Shown piece by piece: positions 1-10,157 of a stretch of DNA of 64,000 bases (position 1 is its first letter; each line of letters starts with the position of its first letter). Source of the DNA: Phaseolus vulgaris (Eukaryota; Streptophyta; Magnoliopsida; Fabales; Fabaceae). Where the stretch lies: the NCBI RefSeq assembly GCF_000499845.2, contig NC_023753.2, positions 17,112,193-17,176,192 of the forward strand, written 5' to 3'. Under the pieces are notes generated by a model that had not been told where the DNA came from, made no database searches, and saw nothing but the letters and a program-made list of their open reading frames with translations. The translations under genes were made by a program, and so were the position numbers.

Positions 1-1090
1 AACAAGAAAAGGTATAAGCAAGGAAAGGTAATTGCAAAAGGAAAACTATATGTAAGACAAACTCAAAGAATAAGAATGAAAGACAATCAAGAAAATAAAG
101 AACTCAATGAGAAAAGTAGGCACACAAAAGAATACCTAAGGAAAAGCACTAGAGTAGATGAAGAAAACAAAAAATTTAGCTACTGGAAATTTTTTTTTTT
201 TGTTATGCAAACTGTGTTTGATATTCACTGATTTAACTGGAACGTTGTAGAGCGAACTGGATTATGAAATTTATACCACATAAACTTCAAGATGTTAACT
301 CAAAAATGGCACTGGAATCAATTAAAAACAGTAAGCCAATTGAGAGAAATAAATTTTTTAAAATCACTGCCAGATTACCGTATTTTTTTCGGCAGGAATG
401 TACACTTTTTTTATTTTATTTATCATTTTTTGTGTACTTCATATTTTTGAATGATTCTTTTTTCTATTATTTTCTAACACTTTGAATATCTCAAATCCAG
501 AATTTCAGAATTTTACAGTACGTAAATCAGTTGCAATAAGGAAAAACAGTAAGCACTCTTTTCAGAAACAGAGGAATCCTAATAGGAATAAAAAACAGAA
601 TGATGAACTAGCAAAGACATAATAGAAAATGATGTAGTGGAACTTGTATAGGTCTAGAATACAAGTATGAACTCAATTCTAAAAAGAAAATGCACAAAGG
701 ATCAACATCAATTCAGAAAATTATATGACACCAAAGCAAGAAACAATCAAAACAATAAAAGTACTACTAGAAGTAATGACATATATGGAATAACATGACT
801 AAGACACAACTTGACATGATTCAAAAATTAAAAGACACAACACAAATTGTAACAAATGAAAGGAAGCTTAAGGTAAACTCTAGGAAGGATAATGCCATTC
901 CAAAAGAGCAACCATACTCATAAGAATTATGAGTGCCATAAACCTTTCCACAAACACTTGGAGCAAAAGAAAAACAGCAAGAATACTCAATTAAAATTCT
1001 AAAATTGCAAGAAATTAAAGAGCTCTTGAAATTAAAGTGCACACAACTCAACAATTAAACAAGAATGAACCTAAGACTCATGATACCACA
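1..1090 (-). mobile_element. Leader/internal region of LTR-A retrotransposon (cut by window edge)
   Basis: Read on the minus strand, this stretch follows directly on the LTR at 1091-2084. It begins with a primer-binding site and continues as AT-rich, non-coding sequence to the window edge. The small open frames here (for example 264-485 and 821-1054) show no recognisable domain. I take it as the 5' untranslated leader of a minus-strand LTR retrotransposon whose coding part and 3' LTR lie left of the window. The superfamily cannot be decided from this part alone. Confidence 0.7.
1075..1088 (-). promoter_or_regulatory. Primer-binding site (initiator tRNA-Met type)
   Basis: Two bases after the LTR end, the minus strand reads TGGTATCATGAGTC. 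The first eight bases match the classic plant initiator-Met primer site TGGTATCAGAGC. Its position just inside a TG...CA-bounded LTR supports the call and fixes the element's orientation as minus. Confidence 0.7.
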
Positions 1091-2084
1091 TGATGTGATT
1101 CCAATAGCCACATAGAACAAGATTCTTGACACTTTGAGGAATCACCTTGAGCTGGAAAATATAGAGGCACTTTCTTAGAAGTTGGATCATGGTTCTAAGT
1201 CAAGAACTCACCAATAACAAGTACCAATTCCCAAACTCATTTGGTTGAACCAAATATTGTCAAATTGAATCAACAAAGGAAACATAAAATGAATTGACCG
1301 AACAGAATTATGCAAGAACACATAAGAACCGAACATAAAAGGAATTGAAAACAAAAAACAGAACACATGTGCTGGAAAATGGAATAGCCGAACCAAAACA
1401 TGCTCAAGAACACAAGACAACAAGAGTAATTGAAAGAGAAGAAAGGAAGGAGAAGAGAATGCTCATGAAGATGGAAGATAGGTTGGATGATCACGCCACT
1501 AGAAGTATGGATGCTCCTAGATGAGTGTGGAAGCCGCCACTTGAGGAAACCATGGTCCTTCAAGATAAGACTAGAGTAGAAGCTCAAAAGCTCTCCAAAT
1601 GCTCACTCCAATTTTGAGTATAGTTTCTTTAGATAAATTCAAATCTCAATTTTACAAGGAAGGCACCTCTATTTATAGCCTAAGGTGCTGAAAAATGAAA
1701 GCTAAACAATTCAAAATTCCCTCCAAAAGCCATCTAGAACCGGCGCTAATTGCCTAAGTAAGGAAGGTGTGATCCCTTCCTTCACTTTGGCACCCCCTAT
1801 TCTACTCCTACACCTATCTACTAATACACCCCCCTAAAGGTCCTATTTAAAACCTAAAAGATGCTATAACAAAAGAGGTTTCTAAGGTTTCCCTCTAAGC
1901 ACCTTCAACTAAAGACACTACAAAAAGAGAAAATAAATGTCCTCTAGCTCCCAAGGCTTTGAACATGCTTCTTGTAATCCTTTGAGGTGGACTTTGACCT
2001 CCATGGGCGTCCTCCATTTGTGCCTCCACCTCTTCTTGAGCTTGATGAGTGGCCTCCATGTTCTCTTGGGCTTGATCTCCATCA
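1091..2084 (-). repeat. 5' LTR of LTR-A retrotransposon
   Basis: This 994-bp LTR begins on the minus strand with TGATGGAGATC and ends with ATCACATCA, giving the inverted ends TGATG/CATCA. Its boundaries are defined by two other copies in the window (18881-19894 and 56801-57784) that have clean target duplications. A TATA motif (CTATAAATAGAGG on the minus strand, near 1660-1680) marks the promoter. Because a primer site and leader follow at its 3' end, this copy is a true 5' LTR and not a solo LTR. It interrupts the gag of element G, which resumes at 2085. Confidence 0.85.
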
Positions 2085-2500
2085 CTATGTATTGGTGGAA
2101 TGCCCTAAAAAGAGAGAGACATCTCCACAAGGACCCTCCCATTACATCTTGGAATGACCTTAGGGGAGCCTTGAGATGTTGCCATATTCCCTCACATTAC
2201 AATAGGAAGTTGATGGACAAGCTCCAAGGACTTCATCAAAAAGATATGAGTGTAGAAGAATATTGGCAAAATATGATATCATATATTGAGAGGGCAAGGA
2301 TTAACGAAGACAACCATACCACCATAGCTAGGTTTCTAAGTGGTCTCAAACTTGAGATAAGAAACAAAGTTGAACTTTTACCTTATAAAGATTTAAATGA
2401 CTTGATTCAACTTAGCATTAAAGTTGAAAAACAAATTTTGAGAAAACAATCAAGTCAAAAACAAAGTTCATACTATGTATCTTATGACAAGGATGAGTTT
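2085..2500 (+). pseudogene. Gag fragment of Ty3/gypsy element G
   Basis: The open frame from 2085 encodes a Retrotrans_gag-type capsid segment. Visible hallmarks are WWNALKRER, a W-x(5)-LRGALR stretch, SHYNRKLMDKLQ, MSVEEYW and ARFLSGLKLEIRNKVEL, in the order expected for plant gypsy Gag. Its N-terminal part is separated by the LTR-A insertion ending at 2084, and its C-terminal side by the Tat-1a insertion starting at 2501. The frame ends on a codon boundary at 2500. It continues in the same frame after Tat-1a, from 15195, once one target-duplication copy is discounted. Confidence 0.85.
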
Positions 2501-3452
2501 TGTACCGACCAGGTAGTCGGGAGTGATGACGTGGCAGCAAGCGATAATATAGGCGTGTTGAACGAAACACTTGGCTGACAGAAGGAAAGGAAATCGGGAA
2601 GCTCGTGTAGTCGCCAATTGTTAAGTTGGCGTGCTCCGATCTTTAGCATATCTAAAACCGGCGGTCACCAGGCTTGTGTTGTAGTCGCCGTATGCGAGCT
2701 TAGGCGACCAAGTGATCAGAAGTCGCCGAGAGGGGGACATCGCCGAAAGATCAAGAGAGCTTGTTTGAGGCTTTCAAGGGGCACGAGTACGAAGGATGGA
2801 GTTATCAGATGATCATTCCCTAGCCAGAGGTTGAGGCCAGGGAACAGCTTACCAGAACATACACGATGAAGCAAGTGAAGCAGATCATGATGGCGGCCGG
2901 CGAGACCACAGAGAAGGTGTGCATGGTGACACCCCGTACTCGCCACACAGAAGAGATCGCGCTCCAAGGCAGCTATACACCGAGTTACTCCTTGCATGGG
3001 TAACTTAGTCGAACAGCCTGAAGAGTAAGAAGTGACGCTCAAGCAGAGCACGTTCCAGATGGTGACACGTGTACAGCTGGATGCGAGCCACGTGTCCAGA
3101 GGTGTAACCGTCAGGAGAGAGAAAGTGCACAGGTATATAAGGGATTCTAACGAACTTCTGAGGTACGCGCGTTCAGAACACTTCTTTACGCTTTGAGAAT
3201 ACTTGAGTACGCTGAGAGAGTTTTTGCACGGTTCCTTGAGTTCCTAGCTTTTCTCTCTTAGAGTTTTGGTGGTTCCGTCACTGACTTGAGCGTCGGAGTG
3301 CGATCGGCCGCAGCGGCGCCACTCTGTCTTTTGCAGGTTCTTGAGGTGAATCGAGGTGTGAAGGACGAAAGCTAGCGTGGTGCAAAGCCGATCCAGAGGA
3401 AGATACCTTTGACGAGGCAACGCTCTTGCGTTCTGGTCAACCGGCAGGATCA
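2501..3452 (+). repeat. 5' LTR of Tat-1a
   Basis: It starts TGTACCGACCAGG and ends CCGGCAGGATCA, followed at once by the primer site. It contains a TATA box (TATATAA at 3134-3140), two CACGTG boxes around 3065-3095, and the TGACTTGAGCGTCGGAGTG motif at 3282-3300 that is shared with other Tat LTRs in the window. Confidence 0.93.
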
Positions 3453-3471
3453 TCAGGCGCCCACCGTGGGG
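3453..3471 (+). promoter_or_regulatory. Tat-1a primer-binding site
   Basis: TCAGGCGCCCACCGTGGGG abuts the LTR. Tat-1b carries TTTGGCGCCCACCGTGGGG at the same place and Tat-2 relics carry close variants, so this is the tRNA primer site. The first three bases here differ from the consensus, which may reflect mutation. I could not assign the tRNA with certainty. Confidence 0.8.
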
Positions 3472-3953
3472 CCGTGTAAAACCTGTCCCCATCCACAGCG
3501 TGAGTTCTTGAAGTTTCTGTAGTTTCTGTGTGGTTGTGTGCTGGTGCAACCATTTTCCACCGTCCGTTCGAGCTTTGTTCGGTGAATTCAAGTTTTCCGC
3601 CGTTCGTTTGGGTTTTAATCGGTAGTTTGAAGTTTTCCACCGTTCGTTCGAGCTTTCGATCGGTTTTCCCGAAGTTTCTTGCTGTTTGCGCGGTTTCCAA
3701 TTGGTTGGTTCGAAGTTTTACCGTTCGTTCGCGTTTCTGTTTGGTGAACCGGGAGTTTTGCTGGAGAAGTGGCAGGTTCGTGGTGCGATTGCAAGTTTCT
3801 GTGAAGGTTTCGACGTTCGAATCTATCGGTGTGCTGTTGCAGTTGCGTTTTTGGAAGTTCTTGGGAGTTTGAGAGTTTCTGACCGATTGATTGCTGGATC
3901 GATCGTTTGCTGGAGAAGGTTTTGTTCGTTGAAGTTTGGTCTGCTGAGTTTTC
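3472..3953 (+). other. Tat-1a leader with imperfect repeats
   Basis: This 480-bp 5' untranslated leader is built largely from imperfect copies of a GTTCGTTCG...AGTTTTCCACC-like unit (roughly 3545-3760). The Tat-1b leader is under 100 bp and lacks this tract, so it is a family-specific expansion. The open frames across it show no domain. Confidence 0.6.
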
Positions 3954-6900
3954 ATGAGAAAGATGAGAAGCAACCGTTCAAGTCCCGTTGTGCTAGTTGC
4001 TGCAGAAGGCGCCATGACCATGGCACAGATGATGGAGATCATGCGTGCGCTGCAGGCGAATGTGGAGGCATCGCGCATAGAGCAAGCAAAGATGCATGAA
4101 GACCTGGTCGCCTCTCAGGCGAGGAATGAAGAGCTCAGCAAAGTGACTGAGGAGTTGCGTCAAGCTCTTCAGGAGCAGAGAGGACGCCCAGTTGTTGAAG
4201 AGGTCGCGCTGTCGTCGCCGCCGCGCGTTTTCCCTATGCCGTTTGCTCAGGCGATCACAGACACGCCTATCCCTGCGAGCGTAGTACCTGTGAAAGCTTC
4301 TTTCACCGGCGTGGAGGACCCTGCGGCACATCTCACCACGTTCCATACGCAGATGATGCTGTCAGGAGGCTCGGATGCTGTATATTGCAAGATGTTTGTG
4401 AGCACGCTCCAGGGAACAGCGTTGGAATGGTTTGTGAGCTTGCCTACAGGTCACATAACCAATTTCCAACAGTTTTCGAATCTTTTCATCGAGCAGTACA
4501 TTGTGAACAAGGCGCCACCTAGGGTGTCTTATGACCTGTTCGACATAAGGCAGTACCAAGGAGAGTCCCTCAGGGACTACTTGAATCGCTTTGGAGCACA
4601 GATGGTCCGCTCGCCTGCTAAAGACGAGGAGATGCTGGTATACACCTTCAAAAAGGGCGTGCTGCCGGGACCTTTCTGTGAGGCGCTGATTAAGGCTCAC
4701 CCCGCCACGTTTGCTGAAGTTAGGCGACTTGCGGTGGCCCACATCGCCGACGAGAGTGAGGTCGCCAAGAAAAGAGGGAACGTGGCCCCTGCTAGGCCAC
4801 GTGCCCAGACTAGAATCCAGCCGCAGAGGGTGCTGGAGACGATGGCGGCCAAGAAGGATCAAAGGACTCGCCATCCTTATGATCCGAGGAAGAACAAAGG
4901 AAGGGGCCCAGGACGCCCCAGGGAATATAATCGCCCACCAAAGCACAAGTTTGTCATGGGGTTGGCGGATCTGATCGCCATTCCCAACATAGCAGCCAGG
5001 CTTAAGGCACCGGAGAAAGTGGGCGACAAGGTGTTGGGACCAAAACCAGACGCCTGGTGTGAGTTCCACCAGAGTTTTGGTCACACCGTTGATTCGTGTT
5101 TGGCCCTGGGATACCAGCTCGACGACCTGGTCAAGAGCGGGTTTTTGAACGATTACTTGTTGGACAAGAGGACAGGGGGTGCGTCGAGCTCCCAGCCGGC
5201 AGGTGGTGACGCTCAGCAGCATGAGATGCCCACTCATGGCGAGATCCACACCATCGCTGGAGGTTTCTCGGGTGGTGGATGCACTGCGTCACAGCGGAAG
5301 AAGTATGCAAGGTCTGTGATGACAGTGGACATGTTTGAAGACCACTCACCAGATGTGGATATTACATTCACGAAGGAAGACCTCCGGGATGTTGTGCCCC
5401 ACGACAACGATCCCATAGTCATCTCGCTTGTCACGGCAGGAAGGAAAGTCCACCGGGTACTGGTGGACCAAGGAAGCTCGGCGGATGTAATGTTCTGGCC
5501 GACTTTCACACAGTTGCAACTACCCCTTGACCAGCTGAGGCCCTATGGAGGATGCTTGTATGGGTTCGCTGGCGACCAGGTGGAGGTCAGGGGGTACATC
5601 GAGCTAAGAACAACGTTCACAAATGAGGTGGCCTCGAAGACGGAGAAAATCAAGTACCTCGTTGTGAATGCCCCCTCAGCATATAACATTTTGTTGGGGA
5701 GACCAACCCTCAACAGAATAGGAGCTGTGCCCTCAACTAGGCACATGAAAGTTAAGTTACCATCGATGGAGGGGGTGGTGATCACCATAAGATCTGACCA
5801 GAAGGAGGCGAAGAAGTGCTATGAGAATAGCCTTAAGAATAAGAGGTCAGTAAGTTACATCACCACGACGCCGCCTCCTAGTGTGAAGCCCAAGCCAACA
5901 GAATGGCGAGTTGTTGATGCGGCGATGGAGGTGGCCGCCGGAGGCGATGTCACCATGCTGGATGCTGAGGTTGAGGGAGAGAGCGGCGGACGGGAGGAAG
6001 AGGCGAGGAACCGCCCAGAGGAAGCGAGGGAATTGGGAATCGCCAGGGCAGTGATCGCCAGGGAAACCAGACCCAAACCCGTCGAGGAGTGGCTCGAAAG
6101 GGAGATCGGGGGAAAGGTCCTCAAGCTGGGAAGATCTTTGGAGGCTGGGCTCCAAGACCAGATCGCCAAGGTGATAGAACGGCATCTGGATGCTTTTGCA
6201 TGGTCTGCTTCAGACATGCCGGGAATTGACCCCGATTTCTTGTGTCACCATTTGGCAATGGACACACAAGTTAGACCAGTGCGGCAGAGAAGAAGGAAAT
6301 TTAACGAGGAGAGGAGGCAGGCGATCAGGGATGAAACACAGAAGCTCCTCGCCGCAGGCCATATCAGGGAGGTCCAGTACCCTGAGTGGTTGGCTAATGT
6401 CGTACTGGTGAAGAAGAGCAATGGGAAGTGGCGCATGTGCGTCGACTTCACTGACCTGAACAAGGCTTGCCCAAAGGATTCGTACCCTTTGCCAAGCATA
6501 GATGCCCTGGTCGACAGTGCAGCAGGGTGCAAGTTGCTGAGCTTTCTGGACGCCTTCTCGGGGTATAATCAGATAAAGATGCACCCTATGGATGAAGAGA
6601 AAACTGCCTTCATGACTGAGAGGTCGTGCTACTGTTACAAGGTGATGCCCTTTGGGCTGAAGAATGCGGGGGCCACGTACCAAAGATTGATGGATAAGAT
6701 ACTTGCACCAATGCTGGGAAGGAATGTGCAAGCGTACGTAGATGATATGGTCGTGACCTCGCCAGAAAAGAGCAAGCACGTCTCGGATCTGGAGGAGTTA
6801 TTCACCACAATCGCCAAGTTCAGATTAAAGATGAACCCCGAGAAGTGCATTTTTGGCGTGGAGGCAGGGAAGTTCTTGGGATTCCTCTTAACTGAAAGAG

Positions 6901-7970
6901 GAATAGAGGCGAATCCTGATAAGTGTGCTGCCATATTGGCAATGAGGAGCCCGGCTACCGTGAAGGAGGTGCAGCAACTTACAGGTCGAATGGCCGCCCT
7001 GTCTCGTTTCGTATCAGCTAGCGGAGAGAAAGGCCATCCGTACTTCCAATGTTTAAGGCGAAACAACAAGTTTGTCTGGACGAGGGAGTGTGAAGAAGCC
7101 TTCGTGAAGCTTAAAGAGTACTTGGCGAGCCCGCCGGTTTTGTGCAAACCCTTGGTAGGAACCCCTCTCAGGTTGTATTTTGCTGTGACTGAGAGGGCGG
7201 TAAGTGTGGTGCTCGCCCAAGATCAAGACCAGGCTCAGAAGCCTATTTATTTCGTCAGCAAGGTGTTGCAAGGCCCGGAGGTGAGGTATCAGGCCTTGGA
7301 GAAAGCTGCACTGCCTGTAGAGTTTTCGGCGAGGAGGTTGCGCCACTATTTCCACAGTTTTACAATGCTGGTGATGACCGACTTGCCCATCCAGAAAGTC
7401 CTGAAGAAGCCTGATGTGGCTGGGAGGATGGTGAAGTGGGCGGTGGAACTGTCGGAGTTCGACATCAAGTATGAGCCCCGAGGTCCAATCAAGGGGCAGA
7501 TTTTCGCTGATTTTGTGGTCGAGCTCTCGTCAGAAGCAACACGAGTCGAAGGGGATGATTTTCGTTGGGTGCTCTCGGTGGACGGATCGTCAAACCAGCA
7601 GGGTAGCGGTGCTGGAGTCATTCTAGAAGGGCCCAACGTCGTGCTAATAGAACAGTCCCTGAGGTTTGCCTTCAAAGCCAACAACAATCAAGCAGAGTAT
7701 GAAGCGTTGATCGCCGGAATCTTGCTGGCCAAGGAGATGGGGGCTAGGGTGCTAATGGCTAAGAGTGACTCGTTATTAGTCACGGGGCAAGTAACAGGCG
7801 AGTTCCAGGCCAAGGATCCACAAATGGCGGCTTACTTGGAGTATGTGCAGGAGTTGAAGAGTTCCTTTGTCTCATTTGAAGTGGTGCATGTGCCCAGAGA
7901 GCAGAATGCCCGAGCAGACTTGCTAGCCAAGCTCGCCAGTTCGGGTAAGGGGGTAGGTAGAGGACAGTGA
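3954..7970 (+). CDS. Tat-1a Gag-protease-RT-RNase H polyprotein
   Basis: A 1338-residue open frame. In order it holds an N-terminal coiled coil (about 20-80) and the Gag capsid (about 100-270). Next come a degenerate zinc-knuckle-like WCEFHQSFGHTVDSC and an aspartic protease with DQGSSADVM (near residue 505). Reverse transcriptase follows, with [36 protein letters not shown] and the catalytic YVDDM (about 927). The first RNase H follows, then a second archaeal-type RNase H starting at [13 protein letters not shown] (about 1208) and ending with the [16 protein letters not shown] segment. ATG 3954 was chosen because the Tat-1b start lies at the equivalent place. The frame runs out just before integrase: next to Tat-1b there is a 1-nt deletion around 7945-7963, giving a stop at 7968-7970. 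Confidence 0.93.
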   Translation: MRKMRSNRSSPVVLVAAEGAMTMAQMMEIMRALQANVEASRIEQAKMHEDLVASQARNEELSKVTEELRQALQEQRGRPVVEEVALSSPPRVFPMPFAQAITDTPIPASVVPVKASFTGVEDPAAHLTTFHTQMMLSGGSDAVYCKMFVSTLQGTALEWFVSLPTGHITNFQQFSNLFIEQYIVNKAPPRVSYDLFDIRQYQGESLRDYLNRFGAQMVRSPAKDEEMLVYTFKKGVLPGPFCEALIKAHPATFAEVRRLAVAHIADESEVAKKRGNVAPARPRAQTRIQPQRVLETMAAKKDQRTRHPYDPRKNKGRGPGRPREYNRPPKHKFVMGLADLIAIPNIAARLKAPEKVGDKVLGPKPDAWCEFHQSFGHTVDSCLALGYQLDDLVKSGFLNDYLLDKRTGGASSSQPAGGDAQQHEMPTHGEIHTIAGGFSGGGCTASQRKKYARSVMTVDMFEDHSPDVDITFTKEDLRDVVPHDNDPIVISLVTAGRKVHRVLVDQGSSADVMFWPTFTQLQLPLDQLRPYGGCLYGFAGDQVEVRGYIELRTTFTNEVASKTEKIKYLVVNAPSAYNILLGRPTLNRIGAVPSTRHMKVKLPSMEGVVITIRSDQKEAKKCYENSLKNKRSVSYITTTPPPSVKPKPTEWRVVDAAMEVAAGGDVTMLDAEVEGESGGREEEARNRPEEARELGIARAVIARETRPKPVEEWLEREIGGKVLKLGRSLEAGLQDQIAKVIERHLDAFAWSASDMPGIDPDFLCHHLAMDTQVRPVRQRRRKFNEERRQAIRDETQKLLAAGHIREVQYPEWLANVVLVKKSNGKWRMCVDFTDLNKACPKDSYPLPSIDALVDSAAGCKLLSFLDAFSGYNQIKMHPMDEEKTAFMTERSCYCYKVMPFGLKNAGATYQRLMDKILAPMLGRNVQAYVDDMVVTSPEKSKHVSDLEELFTTIAKFRLKMNPEKCIFGVEAGKFLGFLLTERGIEANPDKCAAILAMRSPATVKEVQQLTGRMAALSRFVSASGEKGHPYFQCLRRNNKFVWTRECEEAFVKLKEYLASPPVLCKPLVGTPLRLYFAVTERAVSVVLAQDQDQAQKPIYFVSKVLQGPEVRYQALEKAALPVEFSARRLRHYFHSFTMLVMTDLPIQKVLKKPDVAGRMVKWAVELSEFDIKYEPRGPIKGQIFADFVVELSSEATRVEGDDFRWVLSVDGSSNQQGSGAGVILEGPNVVLIEQSLRFAFKANNNQAEYEALIAGILLAKEMGARVLMAKSDSLLVTGQVTGEFQAKDPQMAAYLEYVQELKSSFVSFEVVHVPREQNARADLLAKLASSGKGVGRGQ

Positions 7971-9391
7971 TCCAAGAAACTCTGAAGACGCCTAGAGCAT
8001 TTGTGGCAGACCACCTGGTTATTCATATAAGCAAGTCGACGGAGAAAGCGGCGAGGAGTCACGGGTCCTTGACCCAGGAGACTTTAAGGTCGCCGAGAAT
8101 AAGAGCATATCGGGGGGAGAGGGTGAACATGACGCAGGTCTGCGCTACGCATGAGCCAGACACGTGGGTAACACAGTACCAGCGCTGCTTGGCAGATGGC
8201 CTTCTCCCGCTGGATCCGACGGAGGTTAGAAAGATAAAGAAGAACTCCAGCAAGTTCACCATGATTGATTGCGAGTTTTACAGATTTGGGTTCTCACACC
8301 CACTCCTGGAATGTGTGCACGGAGAAAAATGTACAAGAATTATGGTCGGGCTCCATGAAGGGATATGTGGGAGTCACGTCGGGGGTCGAGCTCTGGCTGC
8401 AAGAACTCTCCGTGCAGGTTATTACTGGCCAACAATGAGGGAGGACTGCAAGAAGTATGCACAGTGTTGCAAGCAATGTCAGCAGCACGCCGATTGGCAC
8501 AAAGCGCCTCCAGAAGAGTTAAAGTCAATTTACAGCCCTTGGCCGTTTCATACGTGGGGAATTGACATTCTAGGACCTTTCCCATTGGCGATCAGGTAGA
8601 TGAAGTACTTGGTGGTGGCGATTGAATACTTCACCAAGTGGATCGAAGCAGAACCAGTAGCCCAGATCACCGCACACAAGATTGAGAGCTTCGTATGGAA
8701 GAACATCGTGTGCCGGTTTGGTGTGCCTAAGCGCCTGGTGTCAGACAATGGGACTCAGTTCGCAAGTCACCTACTGAAGAAGTTGTGCGAAGAGGTGGGA
8801 ATTCAGCAGGTGTTTGCATCCGTCGAGCACCCCCAGACAAATGGCCAAGTAGAGTCCGTCAATCGGGTGTTGCTAAGAGGTTTGAAGAGAAGGCTAGAGA
8901 AAGCCAAGGGATCGTGGGCTGAAGAGGTGCCCCGCATAGTTTGGGCGTACCACACCACCGAGCAGTCAGGAACCCACGAGACCCCGTTCAGCTTGGTCTA
9001 TGGATGTGATGTAATGATTCCAGTGGAAATCCAGGAGAGCTCGCCGAGATTCCAGAACTTTGTGGCGGAAGACTCGAACGAAGAGAGAAGGTTGAATCTG
9101 GATTTACTGGATGAGATCAGGGAGGAGGCAAGGGTAAAGGCTGAGGCAGTGAAAAGGAGGATTGAACGAAGGTATAACTCGAAGGTAATGCCAAGGCAGT
9201 TTAGAGAAGGCGACCTGGTGATGAGGAAAGCCCACCAGTACGAGATGGAAAACAAGTTATCGCCTAAGTGGACAGGACCGTTCAGAATAACCGAGGCGCT
9301 CGGGAACGGCACCTACCGCTTAGAGACATTGGAAGGAGGGGCGATTCCTCGCACTTGGAACGCCACACACCTCAAGTTATATTACAGTTAA
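7967..9391 (+). pseudogene. Tat-1a integrase, frameshifted and with a nonsense codon
   Basis: This is the continuation of pol in another frame. It shows an HHCC zinc-binding region (HVGGRAL...CKQCQQHADWH), then the DDE core: [20 protein letters not shown] and [21 protein letters not shown]. It ends in a GPF/Y-like module (SPKWTGPFRI) and WNATHLKLYYS. Two lesions are visible against Tat-1b: the 1-nt loss just upstream that separates it from RT/RNase H, and TAG at 8597-8599 where Tat-1b has CAG. The stop lies just after the first catalytic Asp region. The copy therefore cannot make a full integrase by simple translation. Confidence 0.9.
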
Positions 9392-9453
9392 AGCTTTGTA
9401 AGTAAAAACGAACATGAAGAGATTTGCAAGCTTTCTGTTAAAACAGTTTGAAT

Positions 9454-9507
9454 GGGGCACTCTTTTTTCCCTAAGGAGGGTTTTTAATGAGGCCACCCAA
9501 TAAAGAA
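9454..9507 (+). promoter_or_regulatory. Conserved post-pol box
   Basis: About 60 bp after the pol stop lies a segment beginning GGGGCACTC, then a T-run, CCCTAAGGAGGG, TTTTTAA and GAGGCCACCCAAT. Nearly the same block is at 55643-55695 in Tat-1b although neighbouring non-coding DNA has diverged. The CCCT/AGGG parts could form a short stem. Its function is not known to me. RNA 3'-end formation or packaging are possibilities only. Confidence 0.5.
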
Positions 9508-9861
9508 GAGTTTTCAAAGAATTTAAAGCTTCTAAGATTGCATGCTTGTTGTTTCGAAAGTTTTAGAAAAAAGACCTTATCACTCGTACGTGATTCAAGG
9601 CAAGTTTAAAGTTATGCTGCATGCTTTTTAAGAAAAAGTTTTAAAGTCCCCATCGCTTTTCGGCGACAAAGTTTTAAAGTCCTCATCGTCTTACGGCGAT
9701 CGGAGGCACCAGTAAGGATTAAAGACCTCAACGCTCTCGTGCGTCTTGAGGCGAGAAAGATAAAGACCTCCTCGTCGTCGAGCGAGTGCAGGCGAGAAAG
9801 AGAAAAAGTCCTAAGTGCATCCAGGGGGGAGGAGATGTACACCCTGGGCAAGTTGAGGCAC

Positions 9862-10157
9862 AAGAGAAAGTCCTTCTCGCCGTCGAGCGAGTTCAGGCAA
9901 GAGAAAGTCCTTCTCGCCGTCGAGCGAGTTCAGGCAAGAGAAAGTCCTTCTCGCCGTTGAGCGAGTTCAGGCAAGAGAAAGTCGTTCTCGCCGTCGAGCG
10001 AGTTCAGGCAAGAGAAAGTCCTTCTCGCTGTCGAGCGAGTTCAGGCAAGATAAAGTCCTTCTCGCCGTCGAGCGAGTTCAGGCAAGATAAAGTCCTTCTC
10101 GCCGTCGAGCGAGTTCAGGCGAGAAAAAGTCCTTCTCATCTCAGAGTGAGTTCAGGC
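9862..10157 (+). repeat. 37-bp tandem repeat array (8 units)
   Basis: Eight units of 37 bp, each close to AAGAGAAAGTCCTTCTCGCC followed by GTCGAGCGAGTTCAGGC, start at 9862, 9899, 9936, 9973, 10010, 10047, 10084 and 10121. Weaker copies extend upstream to about 9735. The + strand open frame over the array is a product of the repeat period and lacks a start or domain in common with any protein I recognise. The array lies between pol and the antisense gene. Confidence 0.9.

Noticed and set aside
1937..2084. N-terminal part of the + strand frame that continues into gag
   Set aside because: This part is LTR-A sequence read in an accidental frame. The same bases occur at 57637-57784 in another context, so only 2085 onward is gag.
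4362..5249. Long minus-strand frame opposite Tat-1a gag
   Set aside because: A shadow frame of the GC-rich coding strand. No conserved counterpart appears at the same place in Tat-1b, and there are no motifs.
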